64,000 nucleotides of DNA from Taenia hydatigena (lineage: Eukaryota > Platyhelminthes > Cestoda > Cyclophyllidea > Taeniidae): positions 13,800,519 to 13,864,518 of the forward strand of contig JADWOT020000006.1 of assembly GCA_036345935.2 (NCBI GenBank). Reading direction: 5' to 3'. The notes below the pieces were generated by a model. It did no database searches, was not told the DNA's origin, and saw only the letters and a list, made by a program, of their open reading frames with translations. A program made the position numbers and the translations under genes. Positions 53,901-64,000 of this stretch are shown piece after piece. The number at the start of each line of letters is the position of its first letter. The first letter of the stretch is position 1.

Positions 53901-56484
53901 AGCATGTTAGTCGATTCCTTTTCCATTGCATAATCGCTGTGTAGATTGGCGTGCCAAGTGATCAACAATGTTTATAAACATTTCCTGATTCGTCATTATT
54001 TTGGGTTTTTCATCTCTTCATTGCTGATGTCCTAGGCCTAGAGGCGATAAGTTATCGTATTGCGACTCTTATTTTGGGAGATTTTGATTCAGCGGGCATC
54101 GCTTTCCTCTAGGAAACATTTATGCGCTCCGTTTGAGTCCTCTAAATTGAGCATTGCGGAGCGTTGCCTACTGACGGCTCAGCTATTCGGCGACACCTAT
54201 GAGACGGCCTTCTGGCGTGTGGCCGCGTACCAACTTCTGACGTCGAAAATAACGACGGATCCGGAGGTGGTGCCTGCTCCTAGCCAATGGCGGCGCTTTG
54301 GCCTCACTGACCTCGTCTGGGATGAGTTGACAGAGGAGTCGACCTACCACGCGGCCGTAGTCGAACGAGTCAGTCGTCTCGTGCACGAAACCACCGATGA
54401 GCAAAGCAAACTCCGCACGCAGTTCCTTCTCATGTTAGGTATTCCCGTCTTACTTAGCTCAATTTGTTAGCACCGATAAATTCCCCTCCGTATAGGTCGT
54501 AAGTACAGTCACGCTTATTTTCTGTTCTACTTTGCCATTATGCTGTCAACTGTGCTGCGTCAAACAATCATACATTCCAGCCTTATTGCCCCCGCATCCA
54601 GTAATTAAGTGAGCTATTTAGTTGACTGTACTTCAACTATGCCTGCCATATTGCTCTGATACGGTCGTTCCGCTTACCTTCTAATAGATTTCGGTCCCTC
54701 ATAATGCAGTTTTTTGTAACCTGTCTTTTAGGAATAGGTTAAACGTTATTAAATGTTGCTCGAAATAGTTTGGCAGACAGCAGCGTATGAACTTTTTCTC
54801 TGTGATGACCAGAACTGGCACTTGGCAATGTACGGTCCTATTTGATATCCTAGAGGTTTCCATTTAATGGTCGGTCTCCTAACATTCTAGGTTTGTGTCC
54901 TCACTTGGTCCGCCTAATTGGCTCTTATCACGCATGAATGCACTCTAAGTGTACTGAAAATCACTCTAAGGCCAAGGTCAATCAGGTATTACACTTACAC
55001 GTAGCTGAAACACCCGAGGCGCAAGCGTACCTCACCACCCGGCCTTCAGGCGCTTACATATTTGCCTCACTCCCTTTTATTTAGCTACGTGCGTCGGCAA
55101 CAGAATACTTGTTCTGAAGTCTTGGTTCGTTGATTATCCGATTAGAGACCCGATAGGACTCGGGTCACGTATGTACCAACTTCAGTTTATTATCGGTACT
55201 ATACTTTGCTCGATGTCTTTCTGTAGGCTTTCGACAGGAGGCGATAGAACACCTAACTAGAGCCCCAACGGAATTGGCGTCCTTCAGTTTTAACATCCAT
55301 CGTGCCTGCCTCTTGGCCTCACAAGACTATATTCGTGACTTGGAAGCTGTCGTTGCGGACGGCGAGAGTGAGTTGCTCTCAGCGGCGAGGCGGAACTACA
55401 CGAGTTCAGTGAAACTCTTGGCCGCAAATCTCATTTCTAACAACCACCTCTACGAGGGTGTGGAGATGCTCTGCATGCTGGGCATGCACCTGGAGGCGTG
55501 TCGATATCTGGAGACCTACAATGAATGGGAGACTGCTATTTGGCTAGCCAAGGTGAAATTAGGTTCCACTCTCAAATACCAGCTATTCAATCACTAGTCT
55601 GGAACAGGCTTTTTATCACTTGTAGTGTACCTTGAACAAGGAAAAATGCGATGGCGTAATGAGTCGGTGGGCCACCTATCTTGCATCTACAGCGAATCGC
55701 AAGGTTCATTTCTTGCTGCTGACCGCCTCGTCGTATCCCTTTCCGAGCGGTTTTATTTTGAGACCAAAAAAAACGCAGTTACCTTAGCTTTTGTCTATTA
55801 GTCTTATGATTGCTGCCTTGTAATAATCCAACCGTGCACTAATTTGGCTAGGTTCTTTCCATTCTAACTGCGGTTGCTTTAATGTGGCCAGACAGTTAAT
55901 CATTATTGTGCCACGAATAGCATACCAGGTATTGAAGATGCCTAATTACAGCTGCCTATCAATCTCGATTTCGCACTGCTTGATTTGCGCTGCAACCGAT
56001 TCCTTCAGGGACAAATAAATTCGCTTACTTTTAGACTCTGGCGATTCTGGTTTTGGTGTACCTTGGACAGCATGCTTCAGTTCTTAGTCTGCTTAAAAGT
56101 CTCCGACAACATCAGCTGGCGGCCAGATATCTTGAAGCCTGTCTTGAGTGTCGCGCGGTGGTTCCTGATCCGAAGACAGGTGGGCGCATCTCAGCTTCCA
56201 AACCATTAAAGATCTCTTGAAGGGACATGTCGGACAATAGATCGGGCATCAGTAGCTAGCACAGTAGCGCTTCACTTGGTAAACTCCTGTATCGATGAAA
56301 CGGTCCACATGTGTAATGTTTTCCCAAATCTTCCCTTGCAGAAGGATTGCATTCGCAAGTATTCCTTGAGTTTGCCACGACACTAACAAGCATGGGACAA
56401 CGAGAACCCGCCCTCTACTACGCAGGACTGGCAGGTGATGTGGGCGAACCGTTGCGCGCTGAAATTGATTTCCTCCTGAGCTGA
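46661..56484 (+). CDS. WDR11: WDR11, WD-repeat protein 11
   Basis: Complete gene of 20 or more exons. Fixed exons: 46661-46740, 46771-46840, 46874-46915, 47065-47218, 47253-47426, 47462-47554, 47589-47679, 47769-47958, 48249-48506, 49208-49328, 50135-50493, 50972-51080, 51155-51198, 51746-51901, 52312-52672, 52716-53022, 53674-53905, 54113-54438, 55227-55552, 55626-55703, 56035-56179, 56342-56484. Nearly all neighbouring pairs agree in splice phase. Diagnostic matches to human WDR11 include GWQRLIAFA, WAPENYYHD with RLASADVSGRIVIWN, DQDISRDLLLILH, CLHQNGTVSLHY, SLIAVGTIRGSV, QYLAILYENWPLEIWDAQ, LLQHQPW, CLLTAQLFGD, SVKLLAANLISNN and EACRYLETYNEWETAIWLAK. The protein has two beta-propellers and a helical C-terminus. 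In other animals it acts with FAM91A1 in capture of endosome-derived vesicles at the Golgi and has been tied to Hedgehog signalling and cilia. One or two weakly conserved exons between 48507 and 49207 remain unplaced. Confidence 0.92.
46741..46770 (+). other. WDR11: 30-nt intron in WDR11
   Basis: GTTTCT...TTTATAG. Removing it joins GCC AG to T GGT TGG and restores the WDR11 reading ALASGWQRLIAF; reading through it meets a TAA. It is one of the shortest introns in the window. Confidence 0.7.
50890..50917. repeat. (TA)n microsatellite
   Basis: Fourteen AT units in the WDR11 intron between 50494 and 50971. Simple sequence, probably length-variable. Confidence 0.95.
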
Positions 56485-58201
56485 AATTCACCTTCTGTGC
56501 ATCAGCCGACCACTTTGTGATAAGACGCTCCTCTTCCACTCGGAATTGGCTACTCTTGCATAAACCTTACCATTTCTTACAAAAATTTTCAGCAGTTATT
56601 TTGATTTTTTGTAGCTTTAAAAAGCGATTCCTTGCATTACGAGACTCTATACCGCCCATATTGGCACTGCTTTACCCCGTAACTAGTAGAGCCGCAATCT
56701 GAGGTGGAGGGGGATCTAGTTAGCGACTTGAGTTATTAAAGGATCGAAGACAAAGCTTATCTCAAGTTGTGACAAGAGTCAAACCACTGGTTGGACATCT
56801 TTTCCTTTGCTTCCTTACGGACAGAGTCAACGCGCAAACCCGTCACGACGGGAACGTCTCACATCGTGAAGATAATATTATCCAAGTTTGCTCGCTCAGA
56901 ACCATCAATGTACGGCAACTCAGATTTTGAATTCCAATTCCTCGCTCGTGAGTGGTTCAGATGATCGACAAATTAACTGAAGCATATCACTGACAGGCTA
57001 GCACCTGGCTCACCAGGTACCCCATCAATGGATACATCCACTGTAAAATTGTTAAATGCTCCCTCTGAGCTTCATCATCAGTTGCGATGACGGCTGTCAT
57101 AACTGCGCTGAGGGAGAGAGAGAGAGTTCCTGTGAGGTCGAAATATGTCACAAATACGAAAAACTCAAAAATAAGGATTCATTGGAACTTACAATGCGTA
57201 TGGAAAGGGAGAGAAGGTTTCAACTGCCGAATTGGGCGAACCTTGTCCAGGTGGGCGCCGTGTCATGGATAGATCGACCAGATTGCGAGTTAAGCGAGAT
57301 CTACGAGGAGGACGAGGATCAGGCAAGTGTCAAGTGGGTGACACGCATCCACTGGTCAGGAGTGAGAGCAAAGCGTAACCTATGGGGAGCACGAAACTCT
57401 GGCTTCCGTCAGCCTAGCAGCGATGTCGCCTGTCCAGTTGAGGCAGCAACCTGCAGACCTTCTCTGTGAAGACAGGATTGCTAGGGAGGCAAAAATGCGT
57501 TTGTTACCTCTTCAGCATTTCCGAGGTCTTTTGTATCTAGACATTTATCGGAAATGATTTGCCCACCAGCAGAAAATCTGTTTCGAGGTAAGCGTAAGGA
57601 TTTATGCTTCAAGATAATGTTCAACATCGGATTAAGGGCCTGTCTTTCAAATAATGCCAGTAGTTATAGACTCCCAAGAGAATTTTGTTAGTATTACTTG
57701 TATATTTAACTATGGAATTAGGTGATAGGACGTGTTTTCATGCTTCTAAACTATCCCATTTTGCTACATCTCCTCGCTCAATGCGGGGCATTTAGTCAAA
57801 ACTACCTAACCAGAATGAGACTCGTCACCACTCAGTTGGAGAAGCCTGAAAATAGGCGAGAAAGGCTAAGAACGACCTTACCATAAAAACGATTACGGAT
57901 GACCAAGTGCGTTTCTTAGATCTCACTGGCCTTGAGCAGGAATCACAAGATTCTGAAGAAAACAAATGGCAATGGTAATTTCCCTTATGATGTACACAAC
58001 CTGCCTAGCATCGCACAATAAATTCACCTGACCCAGACCCAGCAGTGATTTCGAGAATGGTGGAAAGAACTTGCTAGTGAGGTGACAGTGGAATACTTAG
58101 GCAAAAGAATCGAGTATATTCACTCTCGACCGAAAGTGGCCTTTAACTCTAGCACAGAACAAAATATTTGGGGTATGAATAAACTTGGGTGCAGCTCCTA
58201 A
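56485..58201. other. Intergenic, no supported gene
   Basis: Region between WDR11 and the TRIM-like element. A reading frame at 57056-57469 is open for 137 codons but has no recognisable domain or flanking splice context, and part of it is a GA-rich run (57110-57126). It is not annotated as a gene. Confidence 0.45.
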
Positions 58202-58282
58202 ACAGGGGTGACCATATTGCCCTAGCTGTGTAGGCTGGCCTCCGAGCCATGTCTGCAGCTAGTTTCCCCTTGTCTGTTCTAC

Positions 58283-58468
58283 TGTAGCGTCCCGAGGCTT
58301 CCTCGAAGGCAAAAGAAGGCAGAATGCTAGAGTAGAATATATATACTCAACGGACAGAGGGAAATAAGTTGCTGGCATGGCCTGGAGGCCAGTCTACGCA
58401 GCTAGGGCAATATGGCCACCCCTGTGACCTTGACCGGAACCAGTTGTTCCAACAAACAAAGTACTACA
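58283..58468 (-). repeat. Nested solo LTR with 4-bp target duplication
   Basis: A 186-nt LTR in minus orientation (TGTAGCGTCCCGAGG at one end, AGTACTACA at the other) lies inside the older LTR. The host sequence is CTAC on both sides (58279-58282 and 58469-58472), and deleting the insert plus one CTAC restores the TTCTACCCT order of the other LTR copies. This marks a clean retroviral-type integration. Confidence 0.8.
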
Positions 58469-58638
58469 CTACCCTAGCGTTCCGCCTTCTTTTGCCTTCA
58501 AGGGAGCTTTGGGACGCTACAATGACGCCACCAACACCGCACAATTCACAATTATATTCGGCAAGCAGAATGGATGTATCGGAACGTTGACCTTTCATTA
58601 GATTAAGAAGGCGAAAATTTCGTGGGGAGACGATTTTA

Positions 58639-58823
58639 TGTAGTACTTTGTTTGTTAGAACTACCGGTTTCTGTCAAGGTCACAGAGGTGGTCGTACTGC
58701 CCTGGCTGCGCGGGCTGGCCTCCCGGCCATGCCAGCAGCCTATTTCCCTCTGTCCGGTGAATATATGTATTCTACCCTGCCGCTTTGCCTTCTTTTGCCT
58801 TAAGGGAGCCTCGGGACGCTACA
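58639..58823 (+). repeat. TRIM-like LTR, full-length copy
   Basis: 185 nt, beginning TGTAGTACTTTG and ending GGGACGCTACA. It is very similar along its whole length to 7701-7885 and to the reverse complement of 58283-58468. Shared internal blocks include TATTTCCCTCTGTCC and GCCTTCTTTTGCCTTAAGG. Confidence 0.85.
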
Positions 58824-59088
58824 TTTACGTTCGACTATCGGCATTGTTTGTCCGCATTAACATTTACTATATGGAAATGTCAGCAAATGCAAAAATGAGT
58901 GCTATTGCCCTTGAAGGCATAAATATTGTCGCCGCTATTTGAAATTCTGCGTGAGTGTAATAAATCTCTTTTTGCGCACAAATTAACCTAGTTGTCTTCT
59001 TTAAACGTCTCCTTTTACGGAGTGTTTTTTAAACGTTTTTAAGGGTAACTTTGTGAGTTATTGGCTTTTATAACCTAAAGCTAACCTG

Positions 59089-59490
59089 GTGTGTCTTAAC
59101 ATCTTTGTTTTAATAGTTTCGCTTACGACCTTAAAACTTTTGCGATTGTTGGTCAGTTTGAATTTGTATGACTGGGCTGCTTTTGCGGGCGTTTGTGTCA
59201 TCGTATGGGTATTTTGTTACTATTTAAGCAATCATCGAGACCACTCCAGTTTAGCGCTGTTTGTACTTTTGTATGAAGTAGTTGGGTCTTTAAATATTGC
59301 AACTCAATGCGCTTTACCGCCGCGTATGAGCCCTAACTTAGGTCAACTGAACTTTTTTATGCTGCCACTACTTATATTTTTCTTTATAATATGTTGTTAT
59401 AAATTAGCAGTTTTCGGGGCTTATTTTGCTTCTGGTTTTATGGGGACTCTGTTGGGGCCGACTTTTTTGAAAATATATGAGTCTGTATAG
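59089..59490 (+). CDS. Small multi-pass membrane protein, upstream of claspin
   Basis: An uninterrupted frame of 133 codons encoding a strongly hydrophobic protein with about four possible membrane segments (KLLRLLVSLNLYDWAAFAG, ALFVLLYEVVGSLNIAT, FFMLPLLIFFFIICCYKLAV, FGAYFASGFMGTLLGP). The long open frame and ordered hydrophobic segments argue for a real exon. The 5' end is uncertain: an acceptor-like TTTGTTTTAATAG ends at 59116, so an upstream exon may exist. The layout loosely resembles AGTRAP-type four-TM proteins, but I do not claim this. The stop lies only 59 nt upstream of the acceptor that precedes the claspin ATG. Confidence 0.4.
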   Translation: MCLNIFVLIVSLTTLKLLRLLVSLNLYDWAAFAGVCVIVWVFCYYLSNHRDHSSLALFVLLYEVVGSLNIATQCALPPRMSPNLGQLNFFMLPLLIFFFIICCYKLAVFGAYFASGFMGTLLGPTFLKIYESV

Positions 59491-59531
59491 CGCGTTTAGC
59501 GCACCTATAGTCGTGCTAACTAGGATTTTGC

Positions 59532-59549
59532 ACTATCCTCTTATTTTAG
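59532..59549 (+). promoter_or_regulatory. Splice acceptor before the claspin ATG (possible trans-splice site)
   Basis: CACTATCCTCTTATTTTAG is a pyrimidine-rich acceptor whose AG ends at 59549, eight nt before the claspin ATG at 59558. No upstream claspin exon is evident, and the preceding 400 nt are occupied by another ORF. It could be a spliced-leader acceptor, as used in flatworms, or an ordinary 5'UTR intron acceptor. Confidence 0.45.
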
Positions 59550-59557
59550 TTCGACTC

Positions 59558-62500
59558 ATGCAAAAAGACACTGCGGGGACAGGCATTTCTTCTGTTGAAC
59601 CGGCTATCGTAGACAACGTTGATGCTTCGCTGGCTCTTGTTCTGTCAGGTGAAAATGCTATGGGAACTAATGGTGTCAATGCTAGTGCTGCGATGAGTGG
59701 CGTCGAAAAAAACATCGATCAGGAAGTTTGCTTAGCTTTTCTGAATGGAGACGGTGATGGGGAAGAAAGTTCTGAGGACATTGATGAAGTGTCTGTCCCA
59801 TTTGCATCGGGAAGTATCTGCAATGAAGAAGGGAGAGACGCCTTTAAAAAAGTTGGTAGACGGAGAACTGCTCGGGAATCTAAGCAGATTTTGGGCTTGA
59901 AAAGTTCTGCCGCTTATGAAAAAGAAAAGTTTGCTATACATAGCGTGTCGCAGCGGCTTATTCGAGGTATGACGTTGATTGCCGTAAATCCTTTGCCTAG
60001 AGGCAGAGGTGCACCTTCCTGCTTATAAGCCAAAGCAATATTCAACTTTTGTGGAATTTCGTAAATCTCTTAGGGGCAAAAAATCGCCTCCGCTATCGAT
60101 TCGCAGGGCTGTTGTGTAAGCATGATAATTTTCACACTTGTTTTCAAAATAGCGCGCAAAATATCAATAATGTTGGGTGTTCTGCCGATGGACTAACGAG
60201 CACGTCGAGCTCCAGTAGTTTTGGATTCCCAGCGGCAGGCACTTTGAAACTACCTACTGAACTTTCGCCCCCCCGACTTCTCGAAGCCAACGACGATGAT
60301 GTCATTGATTTGCGTGAGTTTATAAACATGTTGGACTGTAATGATTCAACTATCTGCCATTGTTTCTTATTGCAGTTGAAGACGAAAATCCGGCTAAATC
60401 TGCTAAGAACACCCACCTTAACCGACTGTTGTCAAGATTTATCAATTCCATGAAGGCAGCAAAGTTGAGTGAGAAAACTGATTCAAAGAAGACTGTCGAA
60501 TATTCAGTTGTTACGAAGGTGCTTTTTCTCATTTACTATCCTCCACAATCGGTCTTTAATCCTGTTTTCTTTAAACATATGACTAATGTGCTGCCCATTT
60601 TGTAATTGAGTTCGACCTCCCGTGGTTTTGTCACAATAGGTGCCAGACGCTCAGACGGGAAAATTCTCTCTTCAGTTGGACACTTTTGCCTACAAGCCAA
60701 ATCATCCAAAATCAATAACTTTCACCGATCGTCGCATGTGGGCTAGGCATAGATTAGAGTTGCAGGCGATTATGCGCTCCAAACGACTTCGACATTATGA
60801 TGAACGAATACAGCATTACGAAAGTCCACAGCTCAGTTCAAAAAAGCCCAACGATGATTCGGATGAGGTATTCTGACTTTTTCGTTCCTCCATGTGATGT
60901 TATTACTATTTAGCATGAGTGGAAATGTTATCTGCTGTCATTGCTTTTACTTCCATTGTTTGCGTTTGAGCCTATAACATTTTTCACCAACAGTATACTC
61001 CAACCGATATGTTTTATCGATGCGCAATTTTTTTCTCGAGATGTTTTTTCTGTTGATTTAATAAGTGTTTTTGTTAGGAGGGCTCTTGCACATGGTGTGT
61101 ATGCAGGTCTGATTTCAAATTTGAATAAGAGCTATGTCTTGAACGTGCCATCGGTTTTTGGCTTTGATATCAAGTAATCCTCCTTCATTTTTGAATGAGT
61201 TTTTAGACGGTCATAAGTTCATTGTGTTTAAATTTTAAATCGTGTGCAAAATTCCTTTTAAAGGTCGAAGAATGGTTGGAGTGTGATGAGAGTGACACCT
61301 CTACAGAAACAGGAGAGGAGGAAGACGAAGATGTGGGTGAGGATGAGGACGAAGATGGTGATGAAGTTTCCAACTTACCACGCATTCAAAAGAAAGTGAA
61401 TCCGTTCGTAGATGATGAAGCGGAGGAGAATGATGATGGCGAAGATTGTGTAGATGATGCTGGGACCTCACAGCTAAACGCAACTGAAATTTGTGAGGTG
61501 AGTGATATGTATCTCGTTCTGTAAATTATTACCTTTGTCACTTCATTCATGGTGCTCTTGTTGGGCGCATGCATATGTTCAGGAAACTGGAAATCCTCGA
61601 TTCTGAAAACAACTAAGGTTATAATCTTTCAGTCTTTATTCAGCAATTCTCCCGCGGTCGTCAGGGCGTATCAGGGATTAGCGTCCGGAGCTTGCGTTGA
61701 ACCAGGAGAAGTTGACCTTTTTGCTGTTGACGCAACCCTTCTTTGCAACAGTATGTTAGTTATGTTCATTAACTTAGAATCTTTAGAAATGCTTCCATTT
61801 GCGCATCATGAAAACCCAGTCTCTTGTGACGTATCATCCGCAAAGATTTTAAGCAGATCATGGAATGGGACGCCTTACAGTATGCTGTTTAGCCAGAAGC
61901 AGATTCCTCTGCAGGATAGTAAGCAAGTTGTGTGCACATTTTATCGTTATTGTCAATTCTAGTAGGCATATCAGAGTATTCTTCAATGGAAAACAATAAA
62001 TCCGATGAAAATCTCTCGAATTCTCTACCCTCGCAGGCCCAAATCTGTCTAGATTCAACACAACCTACTTTTTCTGAAAATATAATCAATAACGATTTAG
62101 GTACGCTGTGTACACCCTTATTCACTATCAGGCAAAACGATTAACCTGCAGCAAGGTGGCACGGAGCAATCTGGACCAGATCCTGAGATTTCCTGTTTGA
62201 CTCAAACGCAAGTGCTTTCCGGGAGTGAAAAAGGTTTCAGATGTTTTTATTATTTTAGATTTATTATGTAGATTCATTATCATCGAAGTTTCCATTGCAC
62301 ATGGATCCTTTAGTGGAAGAGTCAGGGAAACCAAAATTAAAGCGAGTTCGCGATTGTATGTGACACTTCAATGTTGCTTACTTCCTCTGTAGGCCATGAA
62401 TTCGCAGCCCTAAATACTTTTTCTGCACAAGCTTCACTTTGTACTCTTGGATTCGGTCAGAGTCCCCAAGGTGTGTTTATTTTGTTTTGAATTCCCAAAT

Positions 62501-63886
62501 GAGCGAAGTTTCGCCTCATTACTGAAGTCCATTTCGTAAAACTTCACTTTAGATGCTAGCAATATCTCACTCTTCTCAAATTACGACAGCCAGCCTCATT
62601 TTTTGTCTGATGTGCAAACAACTCAGGCCAACGCCGAACTTTTTGCAAACACCGACACTGAGTTTTCTGCAGAAACGGTTGATACTCATCCAACAGACAC
62701 TCAACATCCAGTCGAGCCTCAAGAGGTGCAATTGATAAATTTTAATAGAAATAAAATATTTTTGTCTGATATTTCGTTTCAGATAGGTTCCGATCGCACT
62801 TTAATTGGTTTGCAGGCCATATATGTTACTTTCCCACACATAAAATAATGAGATTTCTTAATTTGTAGTTTTTGTGAAATGTTTCGTGTACCAAAATTAG
62901 AAATTACGTATTTCAACCGGTTATTTTTTGGCCTAGTAGATATCATATTTTGCAGGATTTTGTTCTTTGCGTGTAGTTTCATTTCCCATCATTTTTCGGA
63001 AGTTTTGAAAATTAATTTCCACAAGTTAGAGTAGTGCGACCCCAGCCCTTCATATGAATTGAGTATAATTTTGTTTTCAGGTTTTGGAATCTCGTAGACA
63101 TCTTAAGCGTCCCCTCCACAATTCTGGTGGGAACTCGGACGATGAGGCAGATTTTGAAAGCAATTTGAAGCGCAGGGCCTTAGTCTCTGAGCAGACACTG
63201 GGCATAAAAGGGAACAGAGAGATGAGGAGGTTACCGGATGAATCAAAAGCTAAAAGCACACACCTCGCTGACTCAGCTGTGATCCTGACGGCGGTTGGAG
63301 ATGAGGGCGAGGAAGAGGAAGCAGACGATTTTAGTGATGTTGAAGGTGTTGATGAAGGGACTGAATGTTCCCCCACCAGTGAAATGGAATATCTACACAT
63401 TCCCGAACGGGAGAGAAGTCGCCCCAAGTATTTGCTTTGGCTGTTTTTTCGCCTTACTGGTTCTTTCGCAAATAAGTGCTTCATTAGTAGATGAGTATAC
63501 AATAAATTGCAAGTTATCTGGATTTCTCTTTATCATATAATTTATCGCGGTTTAGGCCTATTTAACTATTTTAGTGTGGTTTTATAAATGGTCAGGAGTT
63601 TCGCTATAAGGCTGTGGTTGATGAGATTTATTTTAGTGTAATGTTCAGGTACAAGCCAAAGGACTTCATCGACGAAGAGGCCGAGCTCTCAGGCGATGAG
63701 GCGGAGCGCGCAATTTACATGGATGAGGAGGAGGATATTGACGACGACTCCGAATCGCACAGTCTGAAGGACTTCGTCGACGAGAAGGAGATAGACGACC
63801 GAACCGGCAAACTGCGACGCGAGGTGGAGCGCGTCTACAATCGCATTCAGAATGACGATGATCAACGGCGACTTCGCTATCTTAAG
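59558..63886 (+). CDS. CLSPN: Claspin (MRC1-type checkpoint mediator), 5' part (partial)
   Basis: Plus-strand gene running off the right edge. Exons fixed by phase: 59558-59966, 60001-60115, 60153-60313, 60376-60518, 60640-60867, 61264-61497, 61633 to about 61866, then several short exons to about 62730, 63081-63427 and 63649-63886 (donor AAG|GTGTGT). Identity rests on IHSVSQRLIR followed, after a 34-nt intron, by EAEVHLPAYKPKQYSTFVEF, which parallels the conserved claspin block IHSETQRLIRES...LPYH. The later acidic block KPKDFIDEEAELSGDEAE is a claspin hallmark. Claspin links the ATR kinase to CHK1 and travels with the replication fork. The protein is highly acidic (exon at 61264 is mostly Glu/Asp). 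The CHK1-binding repeats could lie further on and were not located. An ATG at 59477 is in frame but adds hydrophobic residues unlike claspin, so 59558 is preferred. Confidence 0.8.
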
Positions 63887-64000
63887 GTGTGTATTATTAT
63901 AGTGCTCCATTTGTCCCTAAAAACTCATTGAAGGGTTTTGTTTAAGAAGCGAAGCTAGCACTGTGATTGGGGACGTCTATCTCATCCTCCTCGAAGGGTT

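Larger units (their letters stand above)
58202..58823 (+). mobile_element. TRIM-like LTR element with a nested LTR insertion
   Basis: Two plus-strand LTR copies, a 5'-truncated one (58202-58282 continued at 58473-58521) and a full 185-nt one (58639-58823), enclose about 117 nt with no coding capacity. The sequence just before the second copy includes GTGGGGAGACGA, a plausible polypurine tract. LTRs begin TGTAG and end CTACA. Short LTRs with a tiny non-coding interior define terminal-repeat retrotransposons in miniature. Such elements have been described in taeniid tapeworms (Ta-TRIM); identity with that family is not tested here. The first LTR is split by a third copy in reverse orientation. 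The element could also be two independent solo LTRs lying close together. Confidence 0.65.

Noticed and set aside
57056..57469. 137-codon open frame between WDR11 and the TRIM-like element
   Set aside because: No recognisable domain, partly made of GA-rich simple sequence, and no splice context or similarity I could see.
58622..58942. 106-codon open frame
   Set aside because: Most of it is the LTR copy at 58639-58823 read as protein; the neighbouring frame at 58369 is the same kind of artefact.
61203..61574. Ser/His-rich minus-strand frames
   Set aside because: Mirror images of the acidic GA-rich claspin exon, not genes.
1..64000. CRISPR arrays, operons with Shine-Dalgarno sites, insertion sequences
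   Set aside because: The DNA is clearly eukaryotic; no regularly spaced direct repeats or bacterial gene arrangement were found.

Overview
The window is eukaryotic, animal nuclear DNA. Every confident gene is split by introns, and three show strong similarity to conserved metazoan proteins (HECTD1, WDR11, claspin). Many introns are only 29-40 nt, with others of 0.1-5 kb. With a short LTR element that looks like a TRIM and a possible trans-spliced gene pair, this suggests a parasitic flatworm, most likely a tapeworm (cestode). That placement is inference; no species marker is visible.

Layout: (1) 1-6962, minus: 5' two thirds or so of a HECTD1-type E3 ubiquitin ligase (armadillo-like N-terminus, ankyrin repeats, middle region); the HECT domain lies off the left edge. 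(2) 7.0-8.27 kb: head-to-head intergenic region with two inverted LTR copies around a diverged dispersed repeat. (3) 8284-28655, plus: a large gene for a protein with an N-terminal helical/spectrin-like half, then about eight immunoglobulin I-set domains and serine/cysteine-rich linkers. Splice phases join the two halves. (4) 30943-37567, plus, and 42381-45034, minus: two convergent, strongly diverged seven-transmembrane receptors that share motifs and look like ancient paralogs. (5) 46661-56484, plus: WDR11, followed nearly exon by exon to its stop. (6) 58.2-58.8 kb: a TRIM-like LTR element with a second LTR inserted inside it, flanked by a 4-bp target duplication. (7) 59089-59490: a small multi-pass membrane ORF directly upstream of claspin (59558 to beyond the right edge), possibly forming a trans-spliced dicistron.

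The genes form no single pathway: HECTD1 is a ubiquitin ligase, the Ig/spectrin protein a probable cytoskeletal scaffold, the 7TM pair orphan receptors, WDR11 a trafficking beta-propeller protein, and claspin a replication checkpoint mediator. Long stretches at 28.7-30.9, 37.6-42.4, 45.0-46.7 and 56.5-58.2 kb show no convincing gene. Exon ends given to the base were set by matching splice dinucleotides, reading phase and remembered family sequence; none has transcript support.
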